Shown in pieces: positions 1 to 5,322 of a stretch of DNA of 6,146 nt. Below the pieces are notes generated by a model. That model was not told where the DNA came from. It ran no database searches and saw nothing but the letters and a program-made list of their open reading frames with translations. The translations under genes were made by a program, and so were the position numbers. The stretch comes from DTU018 sp003444615 (GTDB lineage: Bacteria; Bacillota; Syntrophomonadia; Syntrophomonadales; Syntrophomonadaceae), in NCBI GenBank assembly GCA_049656905.1, contig JBASMO010000253.1, forward strand, positions 1-6,146, given 5' to 3'. Positions within the stretch are counted from its first letter, which is position 1; each line of letters begins with the position of its first letter.

Positions 1-30
1 GTTGCGGTCTTCGCCTGTTATATACGCCAT
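1..30 (-). CDS. Transposase N-terminus (IS1182-like), partial, runs off the left edge
   Basis: Reading the minus strand from 30 to 1 gives an ATG followed by nine sense codons, MAYITGEDRN. A ribosome binding site GAGGTGG (plus-strand 36-42) lies five bases upstream. From memory, this opening resembles IS1182-type DDE transposases, which often start with M-A-Y-I-x-G-E-D-R-N before a conserved aromatic/proline stretch. Only ten residues are visible, so no catalytic residue can be checked. If the call is right, the insertion sequence lies mostly outside the window and its terminal end is somewhere between about 43 and 221. The gene is divergent from the regulator at 294. It could instead be any gene with a similar N-terminus, or the fragment of a decayed element. 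Confidence 0.55.
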   Translation of the reverse strand, partial: MAYITGEDRN

Positions 31-113
31 TATATCCACCTCGCTATCACCCTATTTATTCGATTTTTGGCTGTTTGAATCCTTTTTCTGTGCTAGACTT
101 TTCACACAGTCTG

Positions 114-131
114 CCGTCCCCGTGTCAACCC
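114..131 (-). repeat. GGGGACGG-core repeat, half unit
   Basis: These 18 bases occur again, identical and in the same orientation, at 192-209. On the minus strand they read GGGTTGACACGGGGACGG. This copy lacks a clear partner arm: the sequence after the core (CAGACTGTGTGAAA on the minus strand) only loosely resembles TGTCAAC. It therefore looks like a degenerate or half copy of the unit at 179-209. Confidence 0.6.
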
Positions 132-178
132 CTATCAACTCCCGATTAGCTCCACTGAAACCAGTTAACCAAAGAAAA

Positions 179-209
179 GTTGACAACAACCCCGTCCCCG
201 TGTCAACCC
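179..209 (-). repeat. REP-like palindrome with GGGGACGG core
   Basis: GTTGACA at 179-185 is perfectly complementary to TGTCAAC at 201-207 and encloses a 15-base loop. On the minus strand the loop carries the GGGGACGG core. The unit at 3262-3292 has the same layout: short perfect arms, a 15-base loop, and the same core one base after the left arm. It ends about a dozen bases before the -35 box of the downstream operon. Confidence 0.65.
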
Positions 210-221
210 ATCATTCATTTG

Positions 222-250
222 TTGCCAGCATTGTAGTGAGATGGTAAAAT
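222..250 (+). promoter_or_regulatory. Sigma-A promoter of the regulator operon
   Basis: A -35 box TTGCCA (222-227, five of six consensus bases) is followed after exactly 17 bases by a -10 box TAAAAT (245-250, five of six). A TG one base before the -10 makes it an extended -10. Transcription would start near 257, leaving a leader of roughly 37 bases. An imperfect palindrome TTTGT-GT-ACAAA (262-273) lies just downstream of the predicted start. It is a possible operator for autoregulation by the helix-turn-helix protein; that last point is inference only. Confidence 0.65.
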
Positions 251-293
251 AGTTTCATAAATTTGTGTACAAAACTGTGCTCAAGGAGTAAAG

Positions 294-827
294 ATGGAGT
301 TTTATCGTATTCAGGACAAAATGATCAGTTGGCAAAAAATCGAGAAAACCCTGAAAAAAGCTTTGAATATGCGGGTGCGGGGATTTTCTCAGCAGGAGGT
401 GGCCGATCGGCTGCAGATTGACCGGACCTTTGTTTCCCGTTTAGAAGGGATCGGCGAACTGCGCAAGGGGCAAACTATAGCATTTGTAGGATTTCCTATC
501 GCCAATAAGGATGAAATTCAGCAGCTTCTGGAGAGCGAAGGCTGTGATTTCATCTTAATTATGAATGAACAAGAAAGGTTGGACTTTATTAACCAGCGTA
601 ATGGCAAGCAGATGCTGGATGATCTAATGGATTTGACTGCCCAGGTGCGCTCTTATGATACGGTAATCTGCGTTGGCTCAGATCAGCGCGTGAAGTTAAT
701 TGAGGGAGTCCTGGACAACCAGGTAATTTCCGTGGAAATTGGGTCTTCACCCATTACGGAGGATAAATGGGTAGATCCCCAACAAATTCGCCAAATACTA
801 CGCTCCATTAAAATCGCTCGGGGATAG
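294..827 (+). CDS. Helix-turn-helix transcriptional regulator (XRE/Cro-like N-terminus)
   Basis: The product is a 177-residue soluble protein. Residues about 31-52 (FSQQEVADRLQIDRTFVSRL) form a classic helix-turn-helix of the XRE/Cro type, with the S-x-x-E-V-A-x-x-L first helix and a T-F-V-S-R-L recognition helix. Residues about 60-177 look like an alpha/beta domain: hydrophobic strands at 61-67 (TIAFVGF), 85-90 (DFILIM) and 123-128 (TVICVG) alternate with helices, suggesting a ligand-sensing or dimerising part I cannot name. The ATG at 294 is chosen because AAGGAG (283-288) sits five bases upstream; the internal ATG at 321 has no comparable site. It is the first gene of a probable operon, 32 bases before the next gene, so it may control that operon. 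DNA binding is well supported; the regulated function and effector are unknown. Confidence 0.8.
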   Translation: MEFYRIQDKMISWQKIEKTLKKALNMRVRGFSQQEVADRLQIDRTFVSRLEGIGELRKGQTIAFVGFPIANKDEIQQLLESEGCDFILIMNEQERLDFINQRNGKQMLDDLMDLTAQVRSYDTVICVGSDQRVKLIEGVLDNQVISVEIGSSPITEDKWVDPQQIRQILRSIKIARG

Positions 828-845
828 AACGAGCCTAAAAAATCT

Positions 846-853
846 AAGGAGGG
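846..853 (+). promoter_or_regulatory. Ribosome binding site supporting a TTG start
   Basis: AAGGAGGG is a near-perfect Shine-Dalgarno sequence with six bases to the TTG at 860. It decides in favour of this non-ATG start for the next gene; no in-frame ATG nearby has such a site. Confidence 0.8.
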
Positions 854-859
854 TTCTAC

Positions 860-1774
860 TTGAAGCACATTGTCAGTGTCAGCCTGGGTTCCTCAAAGCG
901 AGATCATGCTTTTGAGACCGATTTCATGGGAGAACAGTTCCGCATAGAGCGTATTGGAACCGATGGTGATTGGGATAAAGCCATACAACTGATTCGGGAC
1001 TTAGATGGCAAGGTGGATGCTTTCGGTATGGGAGGCATCGACCTGTATATACACATAGCCGGCAAACGTTATGTTATAAAAGATGCCAAACGATTGATAG
1101 CTGAGGCTAAGAAGACCCCCATGTTAGATGGCAGCGGCTTGAAAAACACCCTGGAACGCAAGTGCATTCTGGATGTTCAGCAGCAAGGGATTATAGACTT
1201 AAAAGGTAAAAAGGTTCTCATGGTTTGTGCCGTGGACCGCTTCGGTATGGCCGAGGCTTTTGAAGAAGTGGGAGCGCGGCTGACTCTGGGAGATTTCATT
1301 TATACCCTGGGCCTTCCTATGCCCTTGCACTCCTTGAAGACCCTGGCGATTTTCGGCCGGATAGCGGCTCCTTTTGTGGTAAACATGTCCTTTGATAAAT
1401 TATATCCCACCGGCAGTAGTCAGGAAGTCATAATTCCCAAACACTCTAAATATTATTATGATGCGGACATTCTGGCCGGTGACTTCATGTACATTCGCCG
1501 CTATTTGCCGGAAAAATTAAACGGCCAGATAATTATAACCAACACTACTACCGCGGATGACATGAAAATGCTAAAAGAGCGCGGCATCAGTAAAGTCATC
1601 ACCACCACCCCCGATATGGGCGGGCGCTCCTTTGGTACCAATGTGATTGAGGCCTTAATGGTTACTTTGATGGGGCGGCCTGTGGACCAGATAGCTGAAC
1701 AAGACTACTATGCCATGCTGAGAGAATTAAATTTCCAACCGGGAGTAGTAGATCTGGAGAAATTGGATGCTTGA
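860..1774 (+). CDS. 'Quinate 5-dehydrogenase'-labelled family protein, function uncertain
   Basis: The product is 304 residues with no signal peptide or membrane segment, so probably cytoplasmic. I recognise it as resembling clostridial proteins that databases name quinate 5-dehydrogenase, an enzyme that would oxidise quinate to 3-dehydroquinate with NAD(P). The sequence itself gives modest support. Residues about 117-135 (KKVLMVCAVDRFGMAEAF) could be a Rossmann-type strand-turn-helix, but the glycine-rich loop is not canonical, and I do not see the usual lysine/aspartate signature of the AroE/YdiB shikimate dehydrogenase family. Other conserved-looking blocks are DAFGMGGIDLY (53-63), PMLDGSGLKNTLER (87-100) and TTTPDMGGRSFGTN (248-261). 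No other shikimate or quinate gene is in the window. It follows the regulator by 32 bases and overlaps the next gene by 8. The enzyme name should be treated as provisional. Confidence 0.6.
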   Translation: MKHIVSVSLGSSKRDHAFETDFMGEQFRIERIGTDGDWDKAIQLIRDLDGKVDAFGMGGIDLYIHIAGKRYVIKDAKRLIAEAKKTPMLDGSGLKNTLERKCILDVQQQGIIDLKGKKVLMVCAVDRFGMAEAFEEVGARLTLGDFIYTLGLPMPLHSLKTLAIFGRIAAPFVVNMSFDKLYPTGSSQEVIIPKHSKYYYDADILAGDFMYIRRYLPEKLNGQIIITNTTTADDMKMLKERGISKVITTTPDMGGRSFGTNVIEALMVTLMGRPVDQIAEQDYYAMLRELNFQPGVVDLEKLDA

Positions 1775-2666
1775 CCTGGATTTCGCCTATTTTAATTTAC
1801 AAACCAGCGACCGCAAGGGGCTAGCCGGCAGGAAGTATTTCCTGGACAGGCTGGCCCCTTTACTTTATGCCCCTCGTATCGAAAAATTAATTGAAATTCC
1901 CCAGTTGGCAGCCGGCTGTAATATCCATTTGCCCTTGGGAGCCGGGAATGTTGCCCATCTTGATGAGCCAATCCGCCAAAACTTTTTTGCTAAGTTGGAA
2001 CAACTGCTCCAGGAGATGAAACTCACCAACTTAAGCGCCCAGCGATCTTTGCGGCAGATATGGCCAGAACTGGGTGAATACTTTGCCCTGGTGTGGGGGG
2101 ATGATTTTATAAAAGCTCTGGGCTATACTCTAGTGCAGGAAATCATGTCCCGGCAGGGGGCTGATAAAATAATACTGGTGGGTGATATATACACCTATAG
2201 CGATTTGCTGGAAGCACTCACTGGTTTTGGGGTTCCCATCTCCGTACAATCCTTAAAACCGGTGGATTACGAAGTAATGACCTATCGCCTGCTCTATGAC
2301 CGGGGCTGTGCGGTAAGCAACAGTTATGTAAATCCATCAGGCTGGGAAAAAGGCAATCTGATTTTGGTTTTCGATGGAGAAGCGGAAAGTATGATAGCTG
2401 CACAGCCAGGCCAGTTTTTGTTCCGGCTGACCAATGACAGCCGGGGACTGGCTCCCGAATTGGAAGAGCACCTGGAGCAGAACGGTATCGGAGGCAGTCT
2501 GGGAACCATAGCCCCCATACTGGAAAGCTGTATAAAAGTGAAAGCAGGAATTGCTTCTGCCTGCGCAGAACTAGACATGTCGAGACCCACCGCACCGTTT
2601 GAGGCCCTACAACAAGCGGGTGAACAAATAGGAGTCTGGGACATCTTCCTTGACAAGGTCTACTAA
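1767..2666 (+). CDS. Conserved-looking hypothetical protein, probably translationally coupled
   Basis: I do not recognise this 299-residue protein. It starts with ATG inside the end of the preceding gene (8-base overlap, different frame), with GGAG at 1756-1759 seven bases upstream, so translation is probably coupled. It has no signal peptide or membrane helix. The N-terminal third contains a block (residues 44-66, with IPQLAAGCN and LPLGAGNVAHLDEP) that looks like a structured glycine-rich loop. Residues 124-164 have an alpha/beta pattern with strands DKIILVGD (133-140) and PISVQSL (157-163); a third strand, NLILVFDGEAE (197-207), follows. Four cysteines (51, 181, 255, 266) do not form an obvious metal-binding cluster. 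Base composition matches its neighbours, so recent acquisition is not indicated. Its position implies it works with the preceding protein, perhaps as a partner subunit or a second enzyme of the same pathway, but that is inference. Confidence 0.75.
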   Translation: MLDLDFAYFNLQTSDRKGLAGRKYFLDRLAPLLYAPRIEKLIEIPQLAAGCNIHLPLGAGNVAHLDEPIRQNFFAKLEQLLQEMKLTNLSAQRSLRQIWPELGEYFALVWGDDFIKALGYTLVQEIMSRQGADKIILVGDIYTYSDLLEALTGFGVPISVQSLKPVDYEVMTYRLLYDRGCAVSNSYVNPSGWEKGNLILVFDGEAESMIAAQPGQFLFRLTNDSRGLAPELEEHLEQNGIGGSLGTIAPILESCIKVKAGIASACAELDMSRPTAPFEALQQAGEQIGVWDIFLDKVY

Positions 2667-2684
2667 GGTATTTATAATACCTTA
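2664..2684 (+). other. AT-rich hairpin at the end of the three-gene operon
   Basis: TAAGGTATT (2664-2672) is perfectly complementary to AATACCTTA (2676-2684), with a three-base loop. The stem begins on the stop codon of the preceding gene. No T-run follows, so it is not a standard intrinsic terminator. It may protect the 3' end of the mRNA or be incidental. Confidence 0.35.
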
Positions 2685-2689
2685 AAGAA

Positions 2690-2718
2690 TTGACAGAGCA
2701 TCCAAGGGCTGGGATAAG
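2690..2718 (+). promoter_or_regulatory. Possible sigma-A promoter for greA
   Basis: A perfect -35 box TTGACA (2690-2695) is followed after 17 bases by GATAAG (2713-2718), which matches the -10 consensus at four of six positions. The start site would fall near 2725, just before the hairpin at 2729. The weak -10 keeps this a candidate only. Confidence 0.4.
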
Positions 2719-2728
2719 GATCACCGCG

Positions 2729-2751
2729 AAGCGAGCTTGGTCTCGCTTTTT
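2729..2751 (+). terminator. Intrinsic terminator-like hairpin before greA
   Basis: AAGCGAG (2729-2735) pairs with CTCGCTT (2742-2748) around a six-base loop, and five T residues run from 2747 to 2751. The stem has five strong pairs (GCGAG/CTCGC). It would stop read-through from the upstream operon. Because it lies between the candidate greA promoter and greA, it would also form the 5' end of any greA transcript. Confidence 0.5.
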
Positions 2752-2777
2752 GAAGTTCTAATGATAGGAGCGATCAC

Positions 2778-3257
2778 ATGGCCGAAGAGAAAGAGGTTCT
2801 GCTGACTAAAGAGGGTCTTGATAAACTGGAGAGTGAACTGGAATACCTAAAATCGGTGCGACGGGAAGAAATCGCCGAAAGAATAAAACAAGCGATAGCC
2901 TTTGGAGATATAACTGAAAATTCCGAATATGAAGATGCTAAAAACGAGCAGGCCTTTATCGAAGGCCGTATACTAACTCTAGAAAAGACCCTTAAGAATG
3001 CACGCCTCATGGAAGACGGAGAAATACGCACCGATGTGGTTTCTCTGGGATCTAGAGTGACGCTCAAAGAGATGAAATCCGGACGGGAAATTCATGTTAC
3101 TCTAGTATCATCGGTAGAGTCCAAACTCAAAGATGGCAAAATATCCGATGAATCACCGGTAGGCAAAGCCGTTTTGGGCAAAAAGGTAAATTCCACCGTA
3201 ACCGTGGAAGCCCCGGCGGGACCTATCAAGTATAAGATTATTAAAGTTGAGAGATAG
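2778..3257 (+). CDS. greA: Transcription elongation factor GreA
   Basis: GreA binds RNA polymerase in its secondary channel and stimulates cleavage of the 3' end of backtracked RNA, restarting stalled complexes. The 159-residue product has the full family length. The N-terminal coiled coil (residues about 8-76) carries the tip motif GDITENSEYEDAK (43-55). Its acidic residues D44 and E47 correspond to the conserved pair that helps hold the catalytic magnesium. The C-terminal FKBP-like domain (about 84-159) includes the family motif ESPVGKAVLGKK (125-136). The start is fixed by AGGAG (2766-2770), seven bases upstream. It lies upstream of lysS in the same orientation, a common arrangement in Firmicutes, but here a 416-base repeat-filled gap separates them. 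Nothing suggests damage. Confidence 0.97.
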   Translation: MAEEKEVLLTKEGLDKLESELEYLKSVRREEIAERIKQAIAFGDITENSEYEDAKNEQAFIEGRILTLEKTLKNARLMEDGEIRTDVVSLGSRVTLKEMKSGREIHVTLVSSVESKLKDGKISDESPVGKAVLGKKVNSTVTVEAPAGPIKYKIIKVER

Positions 3258-3261
3258 ATAG

Positions 3262-3292
3262 GGTGCAAGAGGGGACGGTTCTTCCTTGCACC
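3262..3292 (+). repeat. REP-like palindrome with GGGGACGG core, after greA
   Basis: GGTGCAAG (3262-3269) and CTTGCACC (3285-3292) are perfect complements enclosing a 15-base loop that begins A-GGGGACGG-TTCTT. It starts four bases after the greA stop codon. It shares core and geometry with 179-209, although its arms are different. Without a T-run it is not a standard terminator, but it could stabilise the 3' end of greA mRNA. Confidence 0.7.
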
Positions 3293-3310
3293 GATTAGAG
3301 GCTTTCGTAG

Positions 3311-3332
3311 GGGGCGATGCCCACATCGCCCC
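3311..3332 (+). repeat. GGGGCGAT hairpin repeat
   Basis: GGGGCGAT (3311-3318) pairs perfectly with ATCGCCCC (3325-3332) across a six-base loop. With the preceding CGTAG it resembles the GTAGGGGCG-type dispersed palindromes I recall from other bacterial genomes. It shares no sequence with the GGGGACGG family. Confidence 0.5.
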
Positions 3333-3398
3333 GCGGTGATAATCGCTTTGAAAATGCCCTAGCGGTGGACAGACCTGGAAGCTATCTTATATGTCATA

Positions 3399-3494
3399 TG
3401 TCATCGCGAGGAGCGAAGCGACGTGGCGATCTCAAAAAAATCTACGGTTAGTGTCTATAGATTGCCACGCCCCCTGCGGGGGCTCGCAATGACA
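3399..3494 (+). repeat. MITE-like dispersed inverted repeat (TGTCATTGCGAG type)
   Basis: The outer arms TGTCATCGCGAG (3399-3410) and CTCGCAATGACA (3483-3494) match with one mismatch. Inner arms CGTGGCGATCT (3422-3432) and AGATTGCCACG (3459-3469) match with one G-T wobble. Between them the left side has GAGCGAAGCGA and the right side a GCCCCC-TGC-GGGGGC hairpin (3469-3483). I recognise this as the widespread family of repeats carrying GCGAGGAGCGAAGCGACGTGG, found in many unrelated bacteria. No coding capacity; mobilisation, if any, would need a helper. Confidence 0.7.
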
Positions 3495-3551
3495 CGAAAG
3501 ATGACAAGGTTTGAGTTTTTTCATTTATCGTGGCCTGACCTTCAGGTGATA

Positions 3552-3576
3552 ATCGCGAGCGTAGCGAAGCAATCTC
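3552..3576 (+). repeat. Second, diverged copy of the GCGAG...GCAATCTC repeat
   Basis: The stretch GCGAGCGTAGCGAAGCAATC (3555-3574) is a short relative of the repeat at 3399-3494: it shares the GCGAG start, the AGCGAAGC centre and the AATCTC end, but lacks the GACGTGG segment. AATCTC (3571-3576) also pairs with GAGATT (3581-3586) across four bases. It could be a remnant of an independent insertion. Confidence 0.5.
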
Positions 3577-3623
3577 AAACGAGATTAACTCAAACATTAA
3601 CCATTATCTGTTTGTACAATAAA

Positions 3624-3656
3624 TGAGGCACACCATCAGTCGCCTCAATATTTTTT
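3624..3656 (+). terminator. Weak terminator-like hairpin in the lysS leader
   Basis: TGAGGC (3624-3629) pairs with GCCTCA (3642-3647) over a 12-base loop, and six T residues follow at 3651-3656, three bases after the stem. The ribosome binding site of lysS begins only three bases after the T-run. The stem is short and the loop long, so it may be a weak attenuator or chance. I see no T-box signature. Confidence 0.3.
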
Positions 3657-3658
3657 AT

Positions 3659-3665
3659 GAGGAAG
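3659..3665 (+). promoter_or_regulatory. Ribosome binding site fixing the lysS start
   Basis: GAGGAAG lies eight bases before the ATG at 3674. It supports that start over the in-frame ATG at 3623, which would add 17 residues encoded by the leader hairpin and this site itself. Confidence 0.8.
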
Positions 3666-3673
3666 TGTTACCC

Positions 3674-5164
3674 ATGAGCGATCATTCCATCCCACCCACC
3701 GAACCCAATTTAAGCGAGTTAAAAAAGGTACGCCTGGAAAAACTGAAGGAACTTCAGGAAACAGGGATTGACCCCTTTGGAGGTCGGTTTGAACGCAACG
3801 CCAAAGCCCAGCAAATAAAGGACAACTTTACCACCCTAGAAGGGCAAACAGTGCGCATAGCTGGCCGCATTATGTCTAAACGCCGTCATGGCAAAGCCGG
3901 TTTTGCCGATTTGCAGGATTTAACCGGCAGCATACAGCTCTATTTTCGCAAACAGGATGTAGGGGAAGAAGCCTATGAACTGTTTATAAAGCTGGATATC
4001 GGAGATATCTTAGGAGTAGAAGGAGAGGTTTTTCGCACCCAGAAAGGCGAAATAAGTGTCCAGGTGAGACATTTTGAATACCTATCCAAATCCCTTAACC
4101 CCCTGCCCGAAAAGTGGCATGGCCTCAAGGATGTGGAACTACGCTACCGTCAACGCTATGTGGATTTAATCGTTAATCCCCAGGTGCGTGACGTTTTCGT
4201 GAAGCGCAGCCGTATTATAAAGGAAATGCGCAACTACCTTGATGACCAGGGCTTTTTAGAAGTGGAAACTCCCATGATGCACCCCATTCCCGGTGGAGCC
4301 ACTGCCCGGCCCTTCGTGACTCATCACAATACCCTGGATATGGATTTGTACCTGCGCATAGCCCCCGAGTTATACTTAAAACGACTCATTGTAGGCGGGC
4401 TGGAAAAAGTCTATGAGATAAACCGCAGCTTCCGCAATGAGGGAATATCTACCCGGCATAACCCCGAGTTTACCATGCTGGAGATATACCAGGCTTATGC
4501 CGATTACGAAGTGATGATGGAACTGACCGAGAATCTAATTGCCAACACCGTACAGAAGATAAATGGCTCATTGCAGGTGGAGTTTGAAGGGCACACCATA
4601 GATTTCACCACTCCCTGGCGGCGGATTTCCATGCTGGAAGCCATAAAGGAACATACCGGGGTTGATTTCGCCAGTATAACCACCGATGCCCAAGCTCGCC
4701 AGGCTGTTGCCAAACTAGGTATGAAAGTAGAAGAAAATGCTTCCCGCGGGGAGCTCATTAATGAGGTTTTTGAGGCCTTTGTAGAGGACAAGCTGATTCA
4801 GCCTACCTTTATATATGGCCATCCGGTGGAAATATCTCCTCTGGCCAAGCGTAACCGGGAGCATCCCGAGTTAACCGATCGCTTTGAGGTTTTCATCATG
4901 CAGCGGGAAATTGCCAATGCCTTTTCCGAGCTCAATGACCCGATAGACCAAAGAGAACGCTTTATGAAGCAGGTAGAGAAGCGAGCCCGGGGAGATGCAG
5001 AAGCTCATATGATGGATGATGATTATATCAATGCTTTAGAATACGGTATGCCGCCCGCCGGAGGACTGGGTATCGGCATAGACCGATTGGTCATGATCAT
5101 AACCGGTTCCACCTCCATCCGCGATGTCATCCTCTTCCCCACCCTACGCCCCCGCACCGAGTAA
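3674..5164 (+). CDS. lysS: Lysyl-tRNA synthetase, class II
   Basis: LysS activates lysine with ATP and attaches it to tRNA-Lys in the cytoplasm. The 496-residue product is full length for bacterial class II LysRS. A helical N-terminus (about 12-55, with GIDPFGGRF) leads into the OB-fold anticodon-binding domain (about 58-140, containing RIAGRIMSKRRHGKAGFADL). The catalytic domain follows: FLEVETPMM (194-202, motif 1 region), PGGATARPF (206-214), motif 2 FRNEGISTRHNPEFTMLE (253-270) with the ATP-contacting arginine, and motif 3 GLGIGIDRLVM (464-474) continuing to RDVILFPTLRP (483-493). ATG 3674 is chosen because GAGGAAG precedes it and because LysRS proteins normally start close to this point. 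The gap to greA is full of repeats, so lysS may rely on read-through or its own weak promoter. All signature residues are present. Confidence 0.97.
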   Translation: MSDHSIPPTEPNLSELKKVRLEKLKELQETGIDPFGGRFERNAKAQQIKDNFTTLEGQTVRIAGRIMSKRRHGKAGFADLQDLTGSIQLYFRKQDVGEEAYELFIKLDIGDILGVEGEVFRTQKGEISVQVRHFEYLSKSLNPLPEKWHGLKDVELRYRQRYVDLIVNPQVRDVFVKRSRIIKEMRNYLDDQGFLEVETPMMHPIPGGATARPFVTHHNTLDMDLYLRIAPELYLKRLIVGGLEKVYEINRSFRNEGISTRHNPEFTMLEIYQAYADYEVMMELTENLIANTVQKINGSLQVEFEGHTIDFTTPWRRISMLEAIKEHTGVDFASITTDAQARQAVAKLGMKVEENASRGELINEVFEAFVEDKLIQPTFIYGHPVEISPLAKRNREHPELTDRFEVFIMQREIANAFSELNDPIDQRERFMKQVEKRARGDAEAHMMDDDYINALEYGMPPAGGLGIGIDRLVMIITGSTSIRDVILFPTLRPRTE

Positions 5165-5175
5165 AGTATTAGAAC

Positions 5176-5261
5176 GTGCAAGAGGGGACGGTTCTTTCTG
5201 TCATGGCTGAATATGTAGCGTGAAAGATAAGTATGACAGAAAGAACCGTCCCTTCTTGCAT
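5176..5261. repeat. Inverted pair of GGGGACGG-core repeats between lysS and the transposase
   Basis: The 28-base arm at 5177-5204 and its complement at 5233-5260 differ at one position (G5184 opposite T5253, a G-U wobble in RNA), with a 28-base spacer between. Each arm carries TGCAAGA, then GGGACGGTTCTTT, then CTGTCAT. A single arm cannot fold on itself, because its two ends come from different arm types, but the two arms fold together into a long hairpin. It lies 12 bases after the lysS stop and about 60 bases before the transposase. It may serve as lysS 3' end structure, though no T-run follows. Confidence 0.8.
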
Positions 5262-5309
5262 TTCAGTACATATTTGGCAATAATATTGAAAATAGGGGGT
5301 TATCTGGTA

Positions 5310-5317
5310 GGGGGGAG
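5310..5317 (+). promoter_or_regulatory. Ribosome binding site supporting a GTG start
   Basis: GGGGGGAG lies five bases before the GTG at 5323. The overlapping ATG at 5321 is in another frame that stops after 16 codons, so the GTG is the real start. Confidence 0.7.
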
Positions 5318-5322
5318 CAGAT

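Larger units (their letters stand above)
3258..3673. other. Repeat-filled gap between greA and lysS (no gene)
   Basis: This 416-base stretch holds no convincing gene. It contains at least four different palindromic repeats, listed separately. A 12-base direct repeat GGTGATAATCGC occurs at 3335-3346 and 3545-3556. A 9-base inverted repeat, GTTTGAGTT (3509-3517) with AACTCAAAC (3587-3595), encloses part of the region. Open frames across it translate repeat sequence. A TACAAT (3615-3620) could be a -10 box for lysS, but no -35 box is present at the right distance. Confidence 0.7.

Noticed and set aside
2..247. 81-codon open frame on the plus strand at the left edge
   Set aside because: It translates the two GGGGACGG repeats and the promoter, has no ribosome binding site, and overlaps the minus-strand transposase start.
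2218..2724. 168-codon minus-strand frame opposite the third operon gene
   Set aside because: It lies largely within a well-supported plus-strand gene, has no convincing ribosome binding site and a low-complexity, cysteine- and arginine-rich composition typical of antisense frames.
3423..3626. 67-codon open frame between greA and lysS
   Set aside because: Its residues come straight from the MITE-like repeat and its diverged copy; no ribosome binding site precedes it.
3623..3673. 17-residue N-terminal extension of LysS
   Set aside because: The extension covers the leader hairpin and the ribosome binding site of the ATG at 3674, and the upstream ATG has no good site of its own.
3495..3673. T-box riboswitch upstream of lysS
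   Set aside because: No AGGGTGGNACCGCG-type antiterminator motif or specifier-loop structure is present; only a short hairpin with T-run is seen.
5177..5260. CRISPR-like repeat pair after lysS
   Set aside because: There are only two arms, in inverted orientation, with a single spacer and no cas genes nearby; the sequence belongs to the GGGGACGG repeat family.
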